Below are positions 44,905 to 54,780 of a stretch of DNA of 64,000 bases, piece after piece; the first letter of the stretch is position 1; the number at the start of each line of letters is the position of its first letter. Source of the DNA: Streptomyces niveus. Its GTDB lineage: Bacteria > Actinomycetota > Actinomycetes > Streptomycetales > Streptomycetaceae. The translations under genes were made by a program, and so were the position numbers. The notes below the pieces were generated by a model that worked only from the letters and a program-made list of their open reading frames with translations, ran no database searches and was not told where the DNA came from. The stretch covers positions 3,348,001-3,412,000 of the forward strand of contig NZ_CP018047.1 in assembly GCF_002009175.1 (NCBI RefSeq). Direction: 5' to 3'.

Positions 44905-45323
44905 CTTCGCTCTTCTCTCCGGTCGGCACTCGATGGCCCGTACAGCCTTACCGCGGTACGGCAGTACGGCACGTCGGGGCAGGACATGCCCCGCTATGAC
45001 GCTGCTTCGCTGCGGAGTGTGACGGTACAACCCGCCCCCGTGTCAAACGGCGAAAGACCGCAACGGCCACTCGAACGGTAACCCGAGTCAGGACGTTTCT
45101 GCCGCCCGGACCCGGTGGCCCGCCGCGTGGGACGGTGCCCGGGCCCCGTACGAGCGGGGTCGGCCGGGGGCCCGCGGGAGCGGTTTCACCGCAGGTCCCG
45201 GGGGTCGGCGCAGGGCATACCCCGGGCGGGATCCCGGCGGGATCGGGCGGTGTTCGGGCGGCATGGGACCGGTCGGGCGCGCCGGGCGCGCGGGGGCGCT
45301 TGCCGTGCCGGAGGGGCCGGGGG
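44905..45323 (-). other. topA upstream region, 419 bp without a gene
   Basis: No convincing ORF. On the minus strand a TTGACA box (45041-45046) and TACCGT (45022-45027) occur only 13 bp apart, so a standard promoter cannot be drawn with confidence. In Streptomyces topA is induced by excess supercoiling, and the control elements would lie here. The 45100-45320 part is GC-rich with short repeats of no clear meaning. Confidence 0.4.
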
Positions 45324-45521
45324 TCAGATCCGGCCGAAGCACCAGACGCCGAGTGCCAGGAACGACACACCCGCCAAGGCCGCCAGCGTGATGGATGTCG
45401 CGGGGCTCACACCGTGCGCCACGGGGGCGCGGTGCAGAACACGCGCTCCTGTCCACACCAGCAGTGCCGCTCCGAACAGCGCGAACGCCGCTCCCGCGAA
45501 GATCGCCGGCCCGCTCTCCAT
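45324..45521 (-). CDS. Small two-helix membrane protein
   Basis: 65-aa protein with two hydrophobic segments, PAIFAGAAFALFGAALLVWTG (about 5-25) and SITLAALAGVSFLALGVWCFG (about 43-63), joined by a short basic loop LHRAPVAHGV. It ends in FGRI. The position between topA and the methyltransferase gene matches a small membrane-protein gene in related genomes. Start: ATG at 45521, the first after a long GC-rich stretch; its ribosome-binding site is only fair. Function unknown. Confidence 0.65.
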   Translation of the reverse strand: MESGPAIFAGAAFALFGAALLVWTGARVLHRAPVAHGVSPATSITLAALAGVSFLALGVWCFGRI

Positions 45522-45645
45522 GCCTGTACCCCGTTCGATTCCCGATGCCGTGAGCTCCGGAGGCAGAGGCTGGCACCTCGGTGCGTCATTGGCGCGAATT
45601 CCGCGTGAACGGCGCGGGGGGTTCACTCGCGCGGCGTCCACCGGC

Positions 45646-45708
45646 TGCCGGGTCCGCGGTGCCGGGTGCCGGGTGCCGGGTCCACGGTGCCGGGTGCCCG
45701 GTCCCGTG
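45646..45708. repeat. Short GC-rich tandem repeat
   Basis: Tandem copies of GGTGCCGGGT with slight variation. The rest of the 413-bp stretch 45522-45934 contains only a 14-bp direct repeat (TCCGGTCACGGACC at 45884 and 45907) and no supportable gene. Confidence 0.6.
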
Positions 45709-45934
45709 TCGTCCGCCGGGGCCCGGCAGGGCGGCGCCACCCCGCGCGCGCCGGGCGGCTCCCGCCCCGGCACCCGCCAGCTGCGCCCGTACGGTCTCCG
45801 TCGGCTGGGCGAGGCGAAATACGCCAGGGGCATACGTGGCCGGACCGGGCCCGGGATCGGCGGCCTGCCGGACGGTCCGGAGATCCGGTCACGGACCAGC
45901 CCGCGCTCCGGTCACGGACCGAGCGCCGATCCCC

Positions 45935-47446
45935 TCAGGGACCGGCCACCGGCACGAGGAAGCCCTCCTCCACCAGCAGCCGGATCGCCCCTGGCGTCCG
46001 GTCCCGCAGCAGCACCGGGTCCTCCCCCATGAGCTGGGCGATCGCGTCCAGAATCCGTCCGGCGCTGAGCGAGCCGTCGCACACCCCGGCGAAGCCCGCG
46101 GCAACCGTGTCCACCTTCGTCGCCCGCCGCATGCCACGGTTCTGACGGAGCACCACATGCTCGGGGTCCTCCGCGCCGGGCAGCCCGACCTGCTCCTGGA
46201 CGACCTCGGGGGCGAGTACGAAATGAGCCGTCAGCAGGGCGGCGTCGTCGTGCTCGCGCAGATAGTCCTGGCGCTCGAAATGCGCCCGTACGGTCTCGCC
46301 GAGCGGCTGCTCGACCGGGTGCGGCCACTCCTCCACGAGCACCGAGGGCCGCTCGGAGCCCGACTTCCTGAGGGTGATCCAGCCGAAGCCGACGGCCTTG
46401 GTCTTCCGCGCCTCGAACTCGTCCAGCCACGCGTCGTACCGCGCGGCGTACGTCTCCGGGTCCGTCTGGTGGTCGCCGCTGTCGCGCAGCCACAGCTCCG
46501 CGTACCGCGTCACGTCCTGCACCTCGCGCTGCACGATCCAGGCGTCGCAGCCGCGCGGCACCCAGGACCGCAGCCGGTCCTGCCACTCCTCGCCGTCCAC
46601 GTGCTGCCAGTTGGCGAGGAAGTGCGCGTACCCCCCGTCGGCGAGGCGGTCGCCCGTCTCCTGGACGAGCGTGCGGCAGAGGTCGTCGCCGCCCATGCCG
46701 CCGTCGCGATAGGTGAGCCGGGCGCCGGGAGAGATCACGAACGGCGGGTTCGACACGATCAGGTCGTACGTCTCGCCGTCGACCGGCTCGAAGAGGGACC
46801 CCTCGCGCAGGTCGGCGGCCGGCTCCCCGGACAGGGCGAGCGTCAGCCGGGCGCACTCCAGCGCACGCGGGTTGAGGTCGGTGGCCGTGACCCTGGTGGC
46901 GTGCCGCGCCGCGTGCAGCGCCTGGATGCCGGATCCGGTGCCGATGTCGAGGGCCTTGGCGACCGGCGTACGGACCGTGAGTCCGGCGAGCGTCGTGGAA
47001 GCCCCGCCGACGCCCAGCACCACGCCCTCGCCGTGGCCGCTCGCCCCGGAGGCACCGCCGACGGCGCAGCCGAGGTCGGAGACGATGAACCAGTCCTCTC
47101 CGTCCGGGCCGCCGTACGGCCGTACGTCCACGGTGGCGCTGACGTACGCGGCGTCCGGGCCGTCCTCCACGACCCAGCCGTCGGCCAGGCACTCCCCCAG
47201 GGGGAGTACGGCGCGGCACCGCTCGGCGGGGACCGGCCGCTGGAGCAGGAAGAGTCTGACGAGCGTTTCGAGCCTGGTGTCGCCGCGGGTGGCCCGCAGG
47301 GCGGGCACGGTCTCGCTGCGGGCCAGCGCGGCGTAGGCGGGCGCGCCGAGCAGGTCCAGCAGGCCGTCGACGGTGAAGTCGGCGGCGAGCAGGGCGTCGC
47401 GGAGTCGGGGCGAGTGGTCGGGCGCGGGAAGGCTGGTCTTACTCAC
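45935..47446 (-). CDS. Class I SAM-dependent methyltransferase (HemK-like fold)
   Basis: 503-aa protein. The N-terminal helical region (about 10-100) precedes the Rossmann methyltransferase core with the SAM loop ALDIGTGSGIQALHAA (near 166), the acidic VTATDLNPRALECARL and the catalytic-type motif IVSNPPFVIS (about 231-240), as in N5-glutamine and N6-adenine methyltransferases. The C-terminal part (about 350-503) is a separate helical domain with QNRGMRRATKVDTVAAGFAGVCDGSLSAG. NPPF implies an amide or amine acceptor, but the substrate is unknown. Start: ATG at 47446. It stands alone, with gaps of over 200 bp on either side. Confidence 0.9.
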   Translation of the reverse strand: MSKTSLPAPDHSPRLRDALLAADFTVDGLLDLLGAPAYAALARSETVPALRATRGDTRLETLVRLFLLQRPVPAERCRAVLPLGECLADGWVVEDGPDAAYVSATVDVRPYGGPDGEDWFIVSDLGCAVGGASGASGHGEGVVLGVGGASTTLAGLTVRTPVAKALDIGTGSGIQALHAARHATRVTATDLNPRALECARLTLALSGEPAADLREGSLFEPVDGETYDLIVSNPPFVISPGARLTYRDGGMGGDDLCRTLVQETGDRLADGGYAHFLANWQHVDGEEWQDRLRSWVPRGCDAWIVQREVQDVTRYAELWLRDSGDHQTDPETYAARYDAWLDEFEARKTKAVGFGWITLRKSGSERPSVLVEEWPHPVEQPLGETVRAHFERQDYLREHDDAALLTAHFVLAPEVVQEQVGLPGAEDPEHVVLRQNRGMRRATKVDTVAAGFAGVCDGSLSAGRILDAIAQLMGEDPVLLRDRTPGAIRLLVEEGFLVPVAGP

Positions 47447-47669
47447 CTGTCCATTGTGGCGGCTGCCACCGACAAACGCCTGCGGCCCGGCCCCCCGGGC
47501 GGGGTGCCGGGCCGCGGAATACGCGTCCGAGAGCGGTGCTGCGACACGTACGACAGGGCTTACGTACGACGGGGCGTTCTTCTGACGAATCGGCGGAGCA
47601 GAGGCCGCGTCAGGTCAGAAGACTCACTTCAAGAAGGCCGCCTCAAAAGGCCGACTTCACGAGACCTGT

Positions 47670-48281
47670 TCAGGAGGACGCGTCGGCGGACGGCTCCGCC
47701 GAGGACCCGCCCGATCCGGAGTCGGCGGGCACCGACGTCTTCGGCCGCTGGCAGCCGGGCTGCTTCGCCATCGCCGCGCCGACGTCACCGGACTGGAGCT
47801 TCTGCAGCGCCTCGTCACCGCTCGCGCTGAGCTTGTCGAGGTCGTCGGCGACGCCCTTGAGACCGTCCGCGAACTTCGCCTGGTCCTTGGTGTCGAGGTC
47901 GTCCACGTCGCTCTTGAGCCCGGCGTACGCCGTGGAGGTGGCGTTGAGCTCGCTGACGGCCTCCTTCTGGGTCTTCTCGCCGTCCTCGACGGGCGGGGCA
48001 CCCGCTCCGTCCACCGCCGCACCCAGCGCCTTGTAGGCGTCCGAGATGGACTGGAAGGCCGCCGCGTCGGTCTTCTGGACGTCGGCGGGCTTGCTGCTGT
48101 CCGAGGTCGCCTGCTGGATCGAGGTGTTGGCGTTCGCGATCTTCGTCAGCTGCGGCTGGACCTGGTCGCAGACCTTCTTGGCCCAGTCGTTCACCTTGCT
48201 GCCGCTGTCGTCGCTGCACCCCGACAGCGCCATGAGCAGTACCGAGCCGCCGGACAGTGCGGCGGCGAGCTTCTTGTTCAC
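47670..48281 (-). CDS. Small secreted lipoprotein
   Basis: 203-aa predicted lipoprotein with signal peptide NKKLAAALSGGSVLLMALSGC (Cys22). The mature part is a mostly helical, Asp/Lys/Ala-rich domain (KVNDWAKKVCDQVQPQLTKIANANTSIQQ, later DLDTKDQAKFADGLKGVADDLDKLS) with two more Cys residues at the ends that may form a disulphide. It ends in a Ser/Ala/Gly-rich tail. Start: GTG at 48281 with GAAGGGA upstream; ATG options further up lack homology character. It lies between the methyltransferase and hppA genes as in related genomes. Function unknown. Confidence 0.85.
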   Translation of the reverse strand: MNKKLAAALSGGSVLLMALSGCSDDSGSKVNDWAKKVCDQVQPQLTKIANANTSIQQATSDSSKPADVQKTDAAAFQSISDAYKALGAAVDGAGAPPVEDGEKTQKEAVSELNATSTAYAGLKSDVDDLDTKDQAKFADGLKGVADDLDKLSASGDEALQKLQSGDVGAAMAKQPGCQRPKTSVPADSGSGGSSAEPSADASS

Positions 48282-48432
48282 CGGATTGGGTCCCTTCCAA
48301 GGCTCTCGGCCCCGGAACATACACGCCAAGTGGGCGACTACCGCACGCCGAGTGTCCGACCTATAGGATTATGCAACCATTTACACCCGAGGAGAGAACC
48401 CTCACTCCGCCGCTGCCCACAGCACGCAGAAC

Positions 48433-48466
48433 GGGCGGGCGACGCGCCAACACGCGCCGCCCGCCC
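48433..48466 (-). terminator. Terminator after hppA
   Basis: GGGCGGGCGACGCG (48433-48446) and CGCGCCGCCCGCCC (48453-48466) pair with one mismatch around a 6-base loop, 63 bp after the hppA stop. Confidence 0.7.
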
Positions 48467-48528
48467 GCCACTTGCCGTACCGCCGCGACGGGGCGGACAC
48501 GGTCCGCCACGGAGCGACTACAGGACGG

Positions 48529-50946
48529 CTACGAAGCCACCGCCGGATCCGGCGACTTGGTCGTCCCGTCCCCGGAGCCGCCTCCGTCGCCGCCCCCTTC
48601 GCCGCCGTCGTCGACGGTCACCGAGCGCCGCTTGGAGACGTACACCGCCCCGACGATCACGGCGATGGCCAGCACGGCCACCACCGCGCGCACCCCGGCG
48701 TTGGCGTCTCCGCCGTAGCTGAACTGCACCACCGCCGGAGCGATGAGCAGCGCCACCAGGTTCATGACCTTCAGCAGCGGGTTGATCGCCGGTCCGGCCG
48801 TGTCCTTGAACGGGTCGCCGACGGTGTCGCCGATCACGGTCGCGGCGTGGGCGTCGCTGCCCTTGCCGCCGTGATGACCGTCCTCGACGAGCTTCTTGGC
48901 GTTGTCCCACGCCCCGCCGGAGTTGGCGAGGAAGACGGCCATCAGCGTGCCCGTGCCGATCGCGCCGGCCAGGAACGAGCCCAGCGCGCCGACGCCGAGG
49001 GAGAAACCGACCGCGATCGGGGTGAGTACGGCGAGCAGACCCGGAGTGGCCAGCTCGCGCAACGCGTCCTTCGTACAGATGTCGACGACTCGTCCGTACT
49101 CGGGCTTCTCCGTGTAGTCCATGATCCCGGGGTGCTCGCGGAACTGCCGCCGCACCTCGTAGACCACCGAACCGGCCGACCGTGAAACGGCGTTGATCGC
49201 GAGCCCGGAGAAGAGGAACACGACCGCGGCGCCGAGGATCAGCCCGACCAGGTTGTTGGGCTGGGAGATGTCGAGACTCAGACCCATCTCGCCGGCCTTC
49301 GCCCCCACGTCCGAGACGGCCGTGGCGATGGCGTCCCGGTACGAGCCGAAGAGCGCCGCCGCCGCCAGTACGGCGGTGGCGATGGCGATGCCCTTGGTGA
49401 TGGCCTTCGTGGTGTTGCCCACGGCGTCGAGGTCGGTGAGCACCTGCGCGCCCGCGCCCTCGACGTCCCCGGACATCTCGGCGATGCCCTGCGCGTTGTC
49501 GGAGACGGGGCCGAAGGTGTCCATGGCGACGATCACACCGACGGTGGTGAGCAGTCCGGTGCCGGCCAGCGCCACCGCGAAGAGCGCGAGCATTATCGAG
49601 GTGCCGCCGAGCAGGAACGCCCCGTAGACCCCGAGACCGATCAGCAGCGCCGTGTAGACGGCGGACTCCAGACCGATGGCCATACCGGTCAGGACGACGG
49701 TGGCCGGCCCGGTGAGCGCCGATTTGCCGATGTCGCGGACCGGGCGCCGGTTGGTCTCGGTGAAGTAGCCCGTGAGCTGCTGGATGAGCGCGGCGAGCAC
49801 GATGCCGATGGCGACCGCGACCAGCGCGAACGTCCTCGGGTCACCGGGGTGCGAGGTGATCTCCTCGGCGCTCACACCGTCCAACTCCGCGTACGTGGAC
49901 GGCAGATACGTGTACGCCGCCACGGCCACCAGGACCAGCGAGATCACCGCGGAGATGAAGAAGCCGCGGTTGATCGCGGTCATCCCGCTGCGGTCGGAGG
50001 CCCGCGGCGCGACGGCGAAGATGCCGATCATCGCCGTGATCACACCGATCGCGGGGACGATCAGCGGGAAGGCGAGCCCGAAGTTGCCGAACGCGGCCGT
50101 GCCGAGGATGAGCGCGGCGACGAGCGTCACGGCGTACGACTCGAAGAGGTCGGCCGCCATGCCGGCGCAGTCGCCGACGTTGTCCCCCACGTTGTCGGCG
50201 ATGGTCGCCGCGTTGCGCGGGTCGTCCTCGGGGATGCCCTGCTCGACCTTGCCGACGAGGTCGGCGCCGACATCGGCGGCCTTGGTGAAGATGCCGCCGC
50301 CGACTCGCATGAACATGGCGATCAGCGCGGCACCGAGGCCGAAGCCCTCCAGGACCTTGGGGGCGTCCTCGGCGTAGACGAGGACCACGCAGGAGGCGCC
50401 CAGCAGGCCGAGGCCCACCGTGAACATTCCGACCACGCCACCGGTACGGAAAGCGATCTTCATTGCCTTGTGCGCGACGGCTGTCAGATCCTTTTCCGGT
50501 TCGCCCTCCGCAGGGGTCGCCTCTCGCGCGGCAGCGGCGACACGCACATTGCTGCGTACGGCAAGGCGCATGCCGAAGTATCCGGTGGCCGCCGAGAAAA
50601 GCGCACCCACCAGGAAGAACAGTGAACGTCCCGCGCGTTCCGACCAGCCGTCGGCCGGAAGCAACAACAGCAGGAAGAACACCACTACGGCGAAAACGCC
50701 GAGGGTGCGCAACTGCCGTGCCAGATAGGCATTCGCGCCTTCCTGTACGGCCGCCGCGATCTCTTTCATGGAGTCGGTACCCTCGTCGGCCGCCAGTACC
50801 TGACGGACCAGCCGCTGGGCGACGAGCAGCGCCGCCAGGGCGATGACCGCGACGACGATCACGATCAGTCTGTTGTCGTCCGTGAGTATCGCGGCAGCGA
50901 GAGAAGTGGGGTGCTCGGACAGTTGTGGATCGATGTGGCCCGCCAT
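48529..50946 (-). CDS. hppA: K+-independent H+-translocating pyrophosphatase
   Basis: 805-aa membrane pyrophosphatase with about 16 helices that couples PPi hydrolysis to proton pumping. The PPi/Mg-binding motifs GGGIFTKAADVGADLVGKVE (near 224), EDDPRNAATIADNVGDNVGD and a distal DNAKKLVEDG segment are intact. The potassium-selectivity site reads GNTTKAITKG with Lys514, the hallmark of the K+-independent subfamily; K+-dependent enzymes have Ala there. Start: ATG at 50946 with AAGGAGG five bases upstream. The C-terminal 20 residues are Gly/Asp-rich. It is monocistronic, with its own terminator and promoter. Confidence 0.95.
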   Translation of the reverse strand: MAGHIDPQLSEHPTSLAAAILTDDNRLIVIVVAVIALAALLVAQRLVRQVLAADEGTDSMKEIAAAVQEGANAYLARQLRTLGVFAVVVFFLLLLLPADGWSERAGRSLFFLVGALFSAATGYFGMRLAVRSNVRVAAAAREATPAEGEPEKDLTAVAHKAMKIAFRTGGVVGMFTVGLGLLGASCVVLVYAEDAPKVLEGFGLGAALIAMFMRVGGGIFTKAADVGADLVGKVEQGIPEDDPRNAATIADNVGDNVGDCAGMAADLFESYAVTLVAALILGTAAFGNFGLAFPLIVPAIGVITAMIGIFAVAPRASDRSGMTAINRGFFISAVISLVLVAVAAYTYLPSTYAELDGVSAEEITSHPGDPRTFALVAVAIGIVLAALIQQLTGYFTETNRRPVRDIGKSALTGPATVVLTGMAIGLESAVYTALLIGLGVYGAFLLGGTSIMLALFAVALAGTGLLTTVGVIVAMDTFGPVSDNAQGIAEMSGDVEGAGAQVLTDLDAVGNTTKAITKGIAIATAVLAAAALFGSYRDAIATAVSDVGAKAGEMGLSLDISQPNNLVGLILGAAVVFLFSGLAINAVSRSAGSVVYEVRRQFREHPGIMDYTEKPEYGRVVDICTKDALRELATPGLLAVLTPIAVGFSLGVGALGSFLAGAIGTGTLMAVFLANSGGAWDNAKKLVEDGHHGGKGSDAHAATVIGDTVGDPFKDTAGPAINPLLKVMNLVALLIAPAVVQFSYGGDANAGVRAVVAVLAIAVIVGAVYVSKRRSVTVDDGGEGGGDGGGSGDGTTKSPDPAVAS

Positions 50947-50982
50947 TCGTCCTCCTTGACGCTCAGCGCTCAAGATGGACGG

Positions 50983-51011
50983 ATTGTAGGGAGCGGAAGC
51001 TGATCAAAACA
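50983..51011 (-). promoter_or_regulatory. Probable hppA promoter
   Basis: On the minus strand TACAAT (50983-50988) is a strong -10, with TGTTTT (51006-51011) as a weak -35 at 17 bp. A TTGCGG-AG-CCGCAA inverted repeat at 51040-51053 lies just upstream and could bind a regulator. The rest of the 305-bp gap is the bldG operon terminator and AT-rich spacer. Confidence 0.55.
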
Positions 51012-51137
51012 GAGTGCGCCGCGTGTAATTGACCTTGACTTGCGGAGCCGCAAATGATCGGGCCCTGAAAAGCACTCCGAAATGCGTAATGGGATGAACG
51101 CATTGACTGGTGATCCATTATCCCGGAGAAATAGAAA

Positions 51138-51158
51138 AGGCCCTGCTCAGCAGGGCCT
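51138..51158 (-). terminator. Intrinsic terminator of the bldG operon
   Basis: Stem AGGCCCTG / CAGGGCCT with a 5-base loop, followed on the minus strand by TTTTCTATTTC. It lies 93 bp after the anti-sigma gene. Confidence 0.85.
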
Positions 51159-51251
51159 CAAAGAAATTGGATCACACTCTCACGGCCGTCGCGGGGGCGG
51201 ACCGTCCCGGACGGGCCGGCCGCCCACCGCGAGCCGTACACAGACGCGTAT

Positions 51252-51716
51252 TCAGGGGAGCGCGACCGCCGCGGCGGTCGGCCAGCTCATCCGGATGACG
51301 CCGCCGGCGCCGTCCGACGTCACTTCGACGTCGTCGACGAGGCCGCTGATGACCGCGAGACCCATCTCGTCCTCGCCGTCGCCCGTGTCCGTCTCGTAGA
51401 GATCGCCCGCGAGGACGGACCTGCGGGAGACGGGCACGTTCTCGGCGGCGGCCGTGGTGCCCGGGGCGGGCACCTCGTCGCCGACCTCGATGGAGAAGAC
51501 CTTCTCCTCCTCGGTCAGCACGACCCGCACGGGCGCGGTGATGCCGTGGCTGCGGTGCAGACCGACCGCTCGGCTGCACGCCTCACCGACGGCGAGCCTG
51601 ACCTCGTCCAACACTGCTTCGTCGACACCGGCCCGGCGCGCCACGGCAGCCGCCACCAGACGGGCCGTCCTGACGTGCTCGGGCTGGGCGCTGAAGCGGA
51701 GTTCAACGGTGGCCAT
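51252..51716 (-). CDS. Anti-sigma factor (ATP-binding) encoded downstream of bldG
   Basis: 154-aa GHKL-fold protein of the anti-sigma-factor class, in the place of S. coelicolor SCO3548, a known BldG partner. The N-box-like segment is VLDEVRLAVGEACSRAVGLH (about 38-57) and a Gly-rich region is DEMGLAVISGLVDDVEV near residue 120. Part of the ATP-lid segment is replaced by an acidic TDTGDGEDE loop. It would sequester a sigma factor unless bound by unphosphorylated BldG. Start: ATG at 51716 with GAGGGGGA upstream. It is cotranscribed with bldG, 104 bp upstream. Confidence 0.9.
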   Translation of the reverse strand: MATVELRFSAQPEHVRTARLVAAAVARRAGVDEAVLDEVRLAVGEACSRAVGLHRSHGITAPVRVVLTEEEKVFSIEVGDEVPAPGTTAAAENVPVSRRSVLAGDLYETDTGDGEDEMGLAVISGLVDDVEVTSDGAGGVIRMSWPTAAAVALP

Positions 51717-51820
51717 GCGATCCCCCTCAGACGTACGAGCGTGCGAAAACTGGGGCGCGGGTGCCCCGGGCATGACGCCCGGCGCTCCCCGCCCTTCCTT
51801 CCGAAAGCCTCCGGCCGGAC

Positions 51821-52174
51821 TCAGTCGGTGGCGGCGACGGCCTCTTCGACCGTGGTGTGAATGGGGAACACCTTGGTCAGGCCAGTGATCCGGAAGATCT
51901 TGAGAATGCGCTCCTGGTTGCAGACGAGCCGCAGCGAGCCCTCGTGGGCACGCACACGCTTGAGTCCACCCACGAGCACGCCCAGACCGGTCGAGTCCAG
52001 GAAGTCCACGCCCTCCATGTCGACGACCAGGTGGTAACTGCCGTCGTTCACCAACTCGACCAACTGCTCGCGCAGCTTGGGCGCGGTATACACATCAATC
52101 TCGCCACCGACCTCGACGACCGTACGGTCGCCGCCGGGGCCGGACACATTGCGAGTCGACAGGGACAGGTCCAC
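51821..52174 (-). CDS. bldG: BldG anti-anti-sigma factor (STAS domain)
   Basis: 117-aa STAS protein required for morphological development and antibiotic production in S. coelicolor. Nearly the whole sequence is recognisable Bld[39 protein letters not shown] (phosphorylatable Ser61, equivalent to Ser57 of the 113-aa S. coelicolor protein) and [20 protein letters not shown]. It is four residues longer than the S. coelicolor form because of an SGPG-like insertion after STRNV. Its phosphorylation state decides release of partner anti-sigma factors. Start: GTG at 52174 with GGAGG upstream; the longer frame to 52261 overlaps the helicase start and is rejected. Confidence 0.96.
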   Translation of the reverse strand: MDLSLSTRNVSGPGGDRTVVEVGGEIDVYTAPKLREQLVELVNDGSYHLVVDMEGVDFLDSTGLGVLVGGLKRVRAHEGSLRLVCNQERILKIFRITGLTKVFPIHTTVEEAVAATD

Positions 52175-52254
52175 GGATCCTCCAGCACCTTGCAATCGAG
52201 CGGTCGCCCCTCGGGTCTCTCCCGACGGAGCCAGGGGGCGTATCGCCAGCCGCG

Positions 52255-54780
52255 ATGGCATTCAATCACTTACCGGCAGCCATGCACGACGCCTTAGGAC
52301 CATTGTCCGCCACGCCAGTGACAGACTCGGTGCCGATGGCCACGAATCACGGTCCTGGCAGGCCGCCCGAGAGCGGGGACTCCCGCCCCTCCCCCGGTAC
52401 GGTCCTGGACCGGCTCACCGCGGGAGCGGGCCGGGCCGCGCGCATCACCCATACGGAGCACTTGCCCCCACGTGCGGGTCGTCATGCGGTCTGGCCCGAT
52501 CGCATCCGGCCGGAAGTGATCAACGCCATTCAACTGGCCGGGGTCGACCACCCGTGGGCCCACCAGGCCACCGCCGCCGAGCACGCCCTGGACGGCGAAT
52601 CCGTCGTGATCGCCACCGGCACCGCGTCCGGCAAGTCCCTCGCCTACCTCGCGCCGGTCCTCACCACGCTCCTGGAGGGCTCCGAGGCACCCAACGGTCG
52701 CGGCACGACCGCCCTGTACCTCTCCCCGACGAAGGCGCTCGCCGCCGACCAGCGGCGGGCCGTGAAGGCACTCGCCGCACCGCTCGGCAACAGCGTGCGC
52801 CCCGCCGTGTACGACGGTGACACCCCCGTCGAGGAGCGCGAATGGGTACGCCAGTACGCCAACTACGTCCTCACCAACCCCGACATGCTGCACCGCGGGA
52901 TACTCCCAGCCCACCCCCGCTGGTCCTCCTTCCTGCGCTCCCTGCGCTACGTCGTCATCGACGAGTGCCACACCTACCGCGGTGTCTTCGGCTCCCATGT
53001 CGCCCAGGTCCTGCGCCGGCTGCGGCGTGTCTGCGCGCGGTACGGCTCCGACCCCGTCTTCCTCCTCGCCTCGGCCACCGCCGCCGAGCCCGCGTCGGCC
53101 GCCGGACGGCTCACCGGTCTGCCCGTCCACGAGGTCGCCGACGACGCCTCGCCGCGCGGCGAGGTCGTCTTCGCCCTCTGGGAGCCCCCTCTCACCGAAC
53201 TCCACGGCGAGAAGGGCGCACCGGTCCGCCGTACCGCCACGGCGGAGACGGCCGACATCCTCACCGACCTGACCCTCCAGGACGTTCGTTCGGTCGCCTT
53301 CGTACGGTCCCGGCGCGGCGCCGAACTGGTCTCGGTCATCGCCCAGGAACGCCTCGCCGAGGTCGACCGCTCCCTCGTGGGACGCGTCGCCGCCTACCGG
53401 GGCGGCTACCTCCCCGAGGAGCGCCGTGCCCTGGAGCGCGCCCTGCACTCCGGCGAACTCCTCGGCCTCGCCGCCACGACCGCCCTGGAGTTGGGCATCG
53501 ACGTCTCCGGCCTCGACGCCGTCGTCATCGCCGGCTATCCGGGCACCCGCGCCTCCCTGTGGCAGCAGGCGGGCCGCGCCGGACGGGCCGGGCAGGGCGC
53601 GCTGGCCATCCTGGTCGCCAGGGACGATCCGCTGGACACGTTCCTCGTCCACCACCCCGAGGCGCTGTTCCAGCAGCCGGTCGAGTCCACCGTCCTCGAC
53701 CCGGACAACCCCTACGTCCTCGCCCCCCATCTGTGCGCGGCCGCCGCCGAACTACCGCTCACCGAGGCCGATCTGGCCCTCTTCGGCCCGGCGGTGCCCG
53801 AGCTGCTGCCGCAGCTCGTCACCGCGGGCCTGCTGCGACGGCGCACCACCGGCTGGTACTGGACCCGCCGCGAGCGGGCCGCCGATCTCGCCGACATCCG
53901 GGGCGAGGGCGGCCGGCCCGTCCAGATCGTCGAGGCGGGCACCGGCAGGCTGCTCGGTACCGTCGACGAAGGGGCCTCCCACACCGCCGTGCACGACGGC
54001 GCCGTCCATCTGCACCAGGGCCGCACCTATCTGGTGAAGCGATTGGACCTGGCGGACTCGGTCGCGCTCGTCGAGGAGGCCACCCCGCCGTACTCCACCA
54101 CCGCGCGCGACACCACCGCCATCTCCGTCCTCGAAACCGACACGGAGATTCCGTGGGGCGGCGGACGCCTCTGTTACGGCTCCGTCGAGGTCACCAACCA
54201 GGTCGTCTCCTTCCTCCGCCGCCGGCTCATCACCGGCGAGGTCCTGGGCGAGAGCAAACTCGATCTGCCTCCCCGCACACTGCGCACCCGCGCCGTCTGG
54301 TGGACGGTCACCGAGGACCAACTCGACGCCGCCCGGGTCAATCCCGAGCAGTTGGGCGGCGCCCTGCACGCCGCCGAGCACGCGTCCATCGGGATGCTCC
54401 CGCTGTTCGCGACCTGCGACCGCCGGGACATCGGCGGCGTGTCCGTACCGCTCCACCCGGACACCCTGCTGCCGACGGTCTTCGTGTACGACGGCCACCC
54501 CGGCGGGGCGGGCTTCGCCGAACGCGCCTTCCACACAGCGCGCGAATGGCTCACCGCGACCCGCGAGGCGATCGCCTCGTGCGAGTGCGAGGCGGGCTGC
54601 CCGTCGTGTATCCAGTCCCCGAAGTGCGGCAACGGCAACGAGCCCCTGCACAAGCGCGCGGCCGTACGGCTCCTCGGCGAACTCCTGCGGTCGGCGCCCC
54701 CGCCGAAGACGGAGACGCCGGACCCGCCGGACCTGCCCGGGCCACGGACGGCCGAGGCCGGAGCCGAGGTCACGGGCTGA
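52255..54780 (+). CDS. DEAD/DEAH-box helicase with DUF1998 zinc module
   Basis: 841-aa superfamily 2 helicase, orthologue by position of the gene divergent from bldG. The Q-motif region [14 protein letters not shown], motif [13 protein letters not shown] (near 126), motif [11 protein letters not shown] (near 237), motif [13 protein letters not shown], and motifs IV-VI with [31 protein letters not shown] and [13 protein letters not shown] are all visible. The C-terminal DUF1998 segment carries four cysteines ([20 protein letters not shown]). The role is probably DNA repair or mismatch or RNA:DNA remodelling; relatives are the MrfA/YprA helicases. ATG 52255, [12 protein letters not shown], is the conserved start. 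The 3' end overlaps the convergent TadE-like gene by 11 bp. Confidence 0.93.
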   Translation: MAFNHLPAAMHDALGPLSATPVTDSVPMATNHGPGRPPESGDSRPSPGTVLDRLTAGAGRAARITHTEHLPPRAGRHAVWPDRIRPEVINAIQLAGVDHPWAHQATAAEHALDGESVVIATGTASGKSLAYLAPVLTTLLEGSEAPNGRGTTALYLSPTKALAADQRRAVKALAAPLGNSVRPAVYDGDTPVEEREWVRQYANYVLTNPDMLHRGILPAHPRWSSFLRSLRYVVIDECHTYRGVFGSHVAQVLRRLRRVCARYGSDPVFLLASATAAEPASAAGRLTGLPVHEVADDASPRGEVVFALWEPPLTELHGEKGAPVRRTATAETADILTDLTLQDVRSVAFVRSRRGAELVSVIAQERLAEVDRSLVGRVAAYRGGYLPEERRALERALHSGELLGLAATTALELGIDVSGLDAVVIAGYPGTRASLWQQAGRAGRAGQGALAILVARDDPLDTFLVHHPEALFQQPVESTVLDPDNPYVLAPHLCAAAAELPLTEADLALFGPAVPELLPQLVTAGLLRRRTTGWYWTRRERAADLADIRGEGGRPVQIVEAGTGRLLGTVDEGASHTAVHDGAVHLHQGRTYLVKRLDLADSVALVEEATPPYSTTARDTTAISVLETDTEIPWGGGRLCYGSVEVTNQVVSFLRRRLITGEVLGESKLDLPPRTLRTRAVWWTVTEDQLDAARVNPEQLGGALHAAEHASIGMLPLFATCDRRDIGGVSVPLHPDTLLPTVFVYDGHPGGAGFAERAFHTAREWLTATREAIASCECEAGCPSCIQSPKCGNGNEPLHKRAAVRLLGELLRSAPPPKTETPDPPDLPGPRTAEAGAEVTG

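Noticed and set aside
42772..45081. Open frame of about 769 codons on the plus strand opposite topA
   Set aside because: GC-rich shadow of topA; no recognisable motif.
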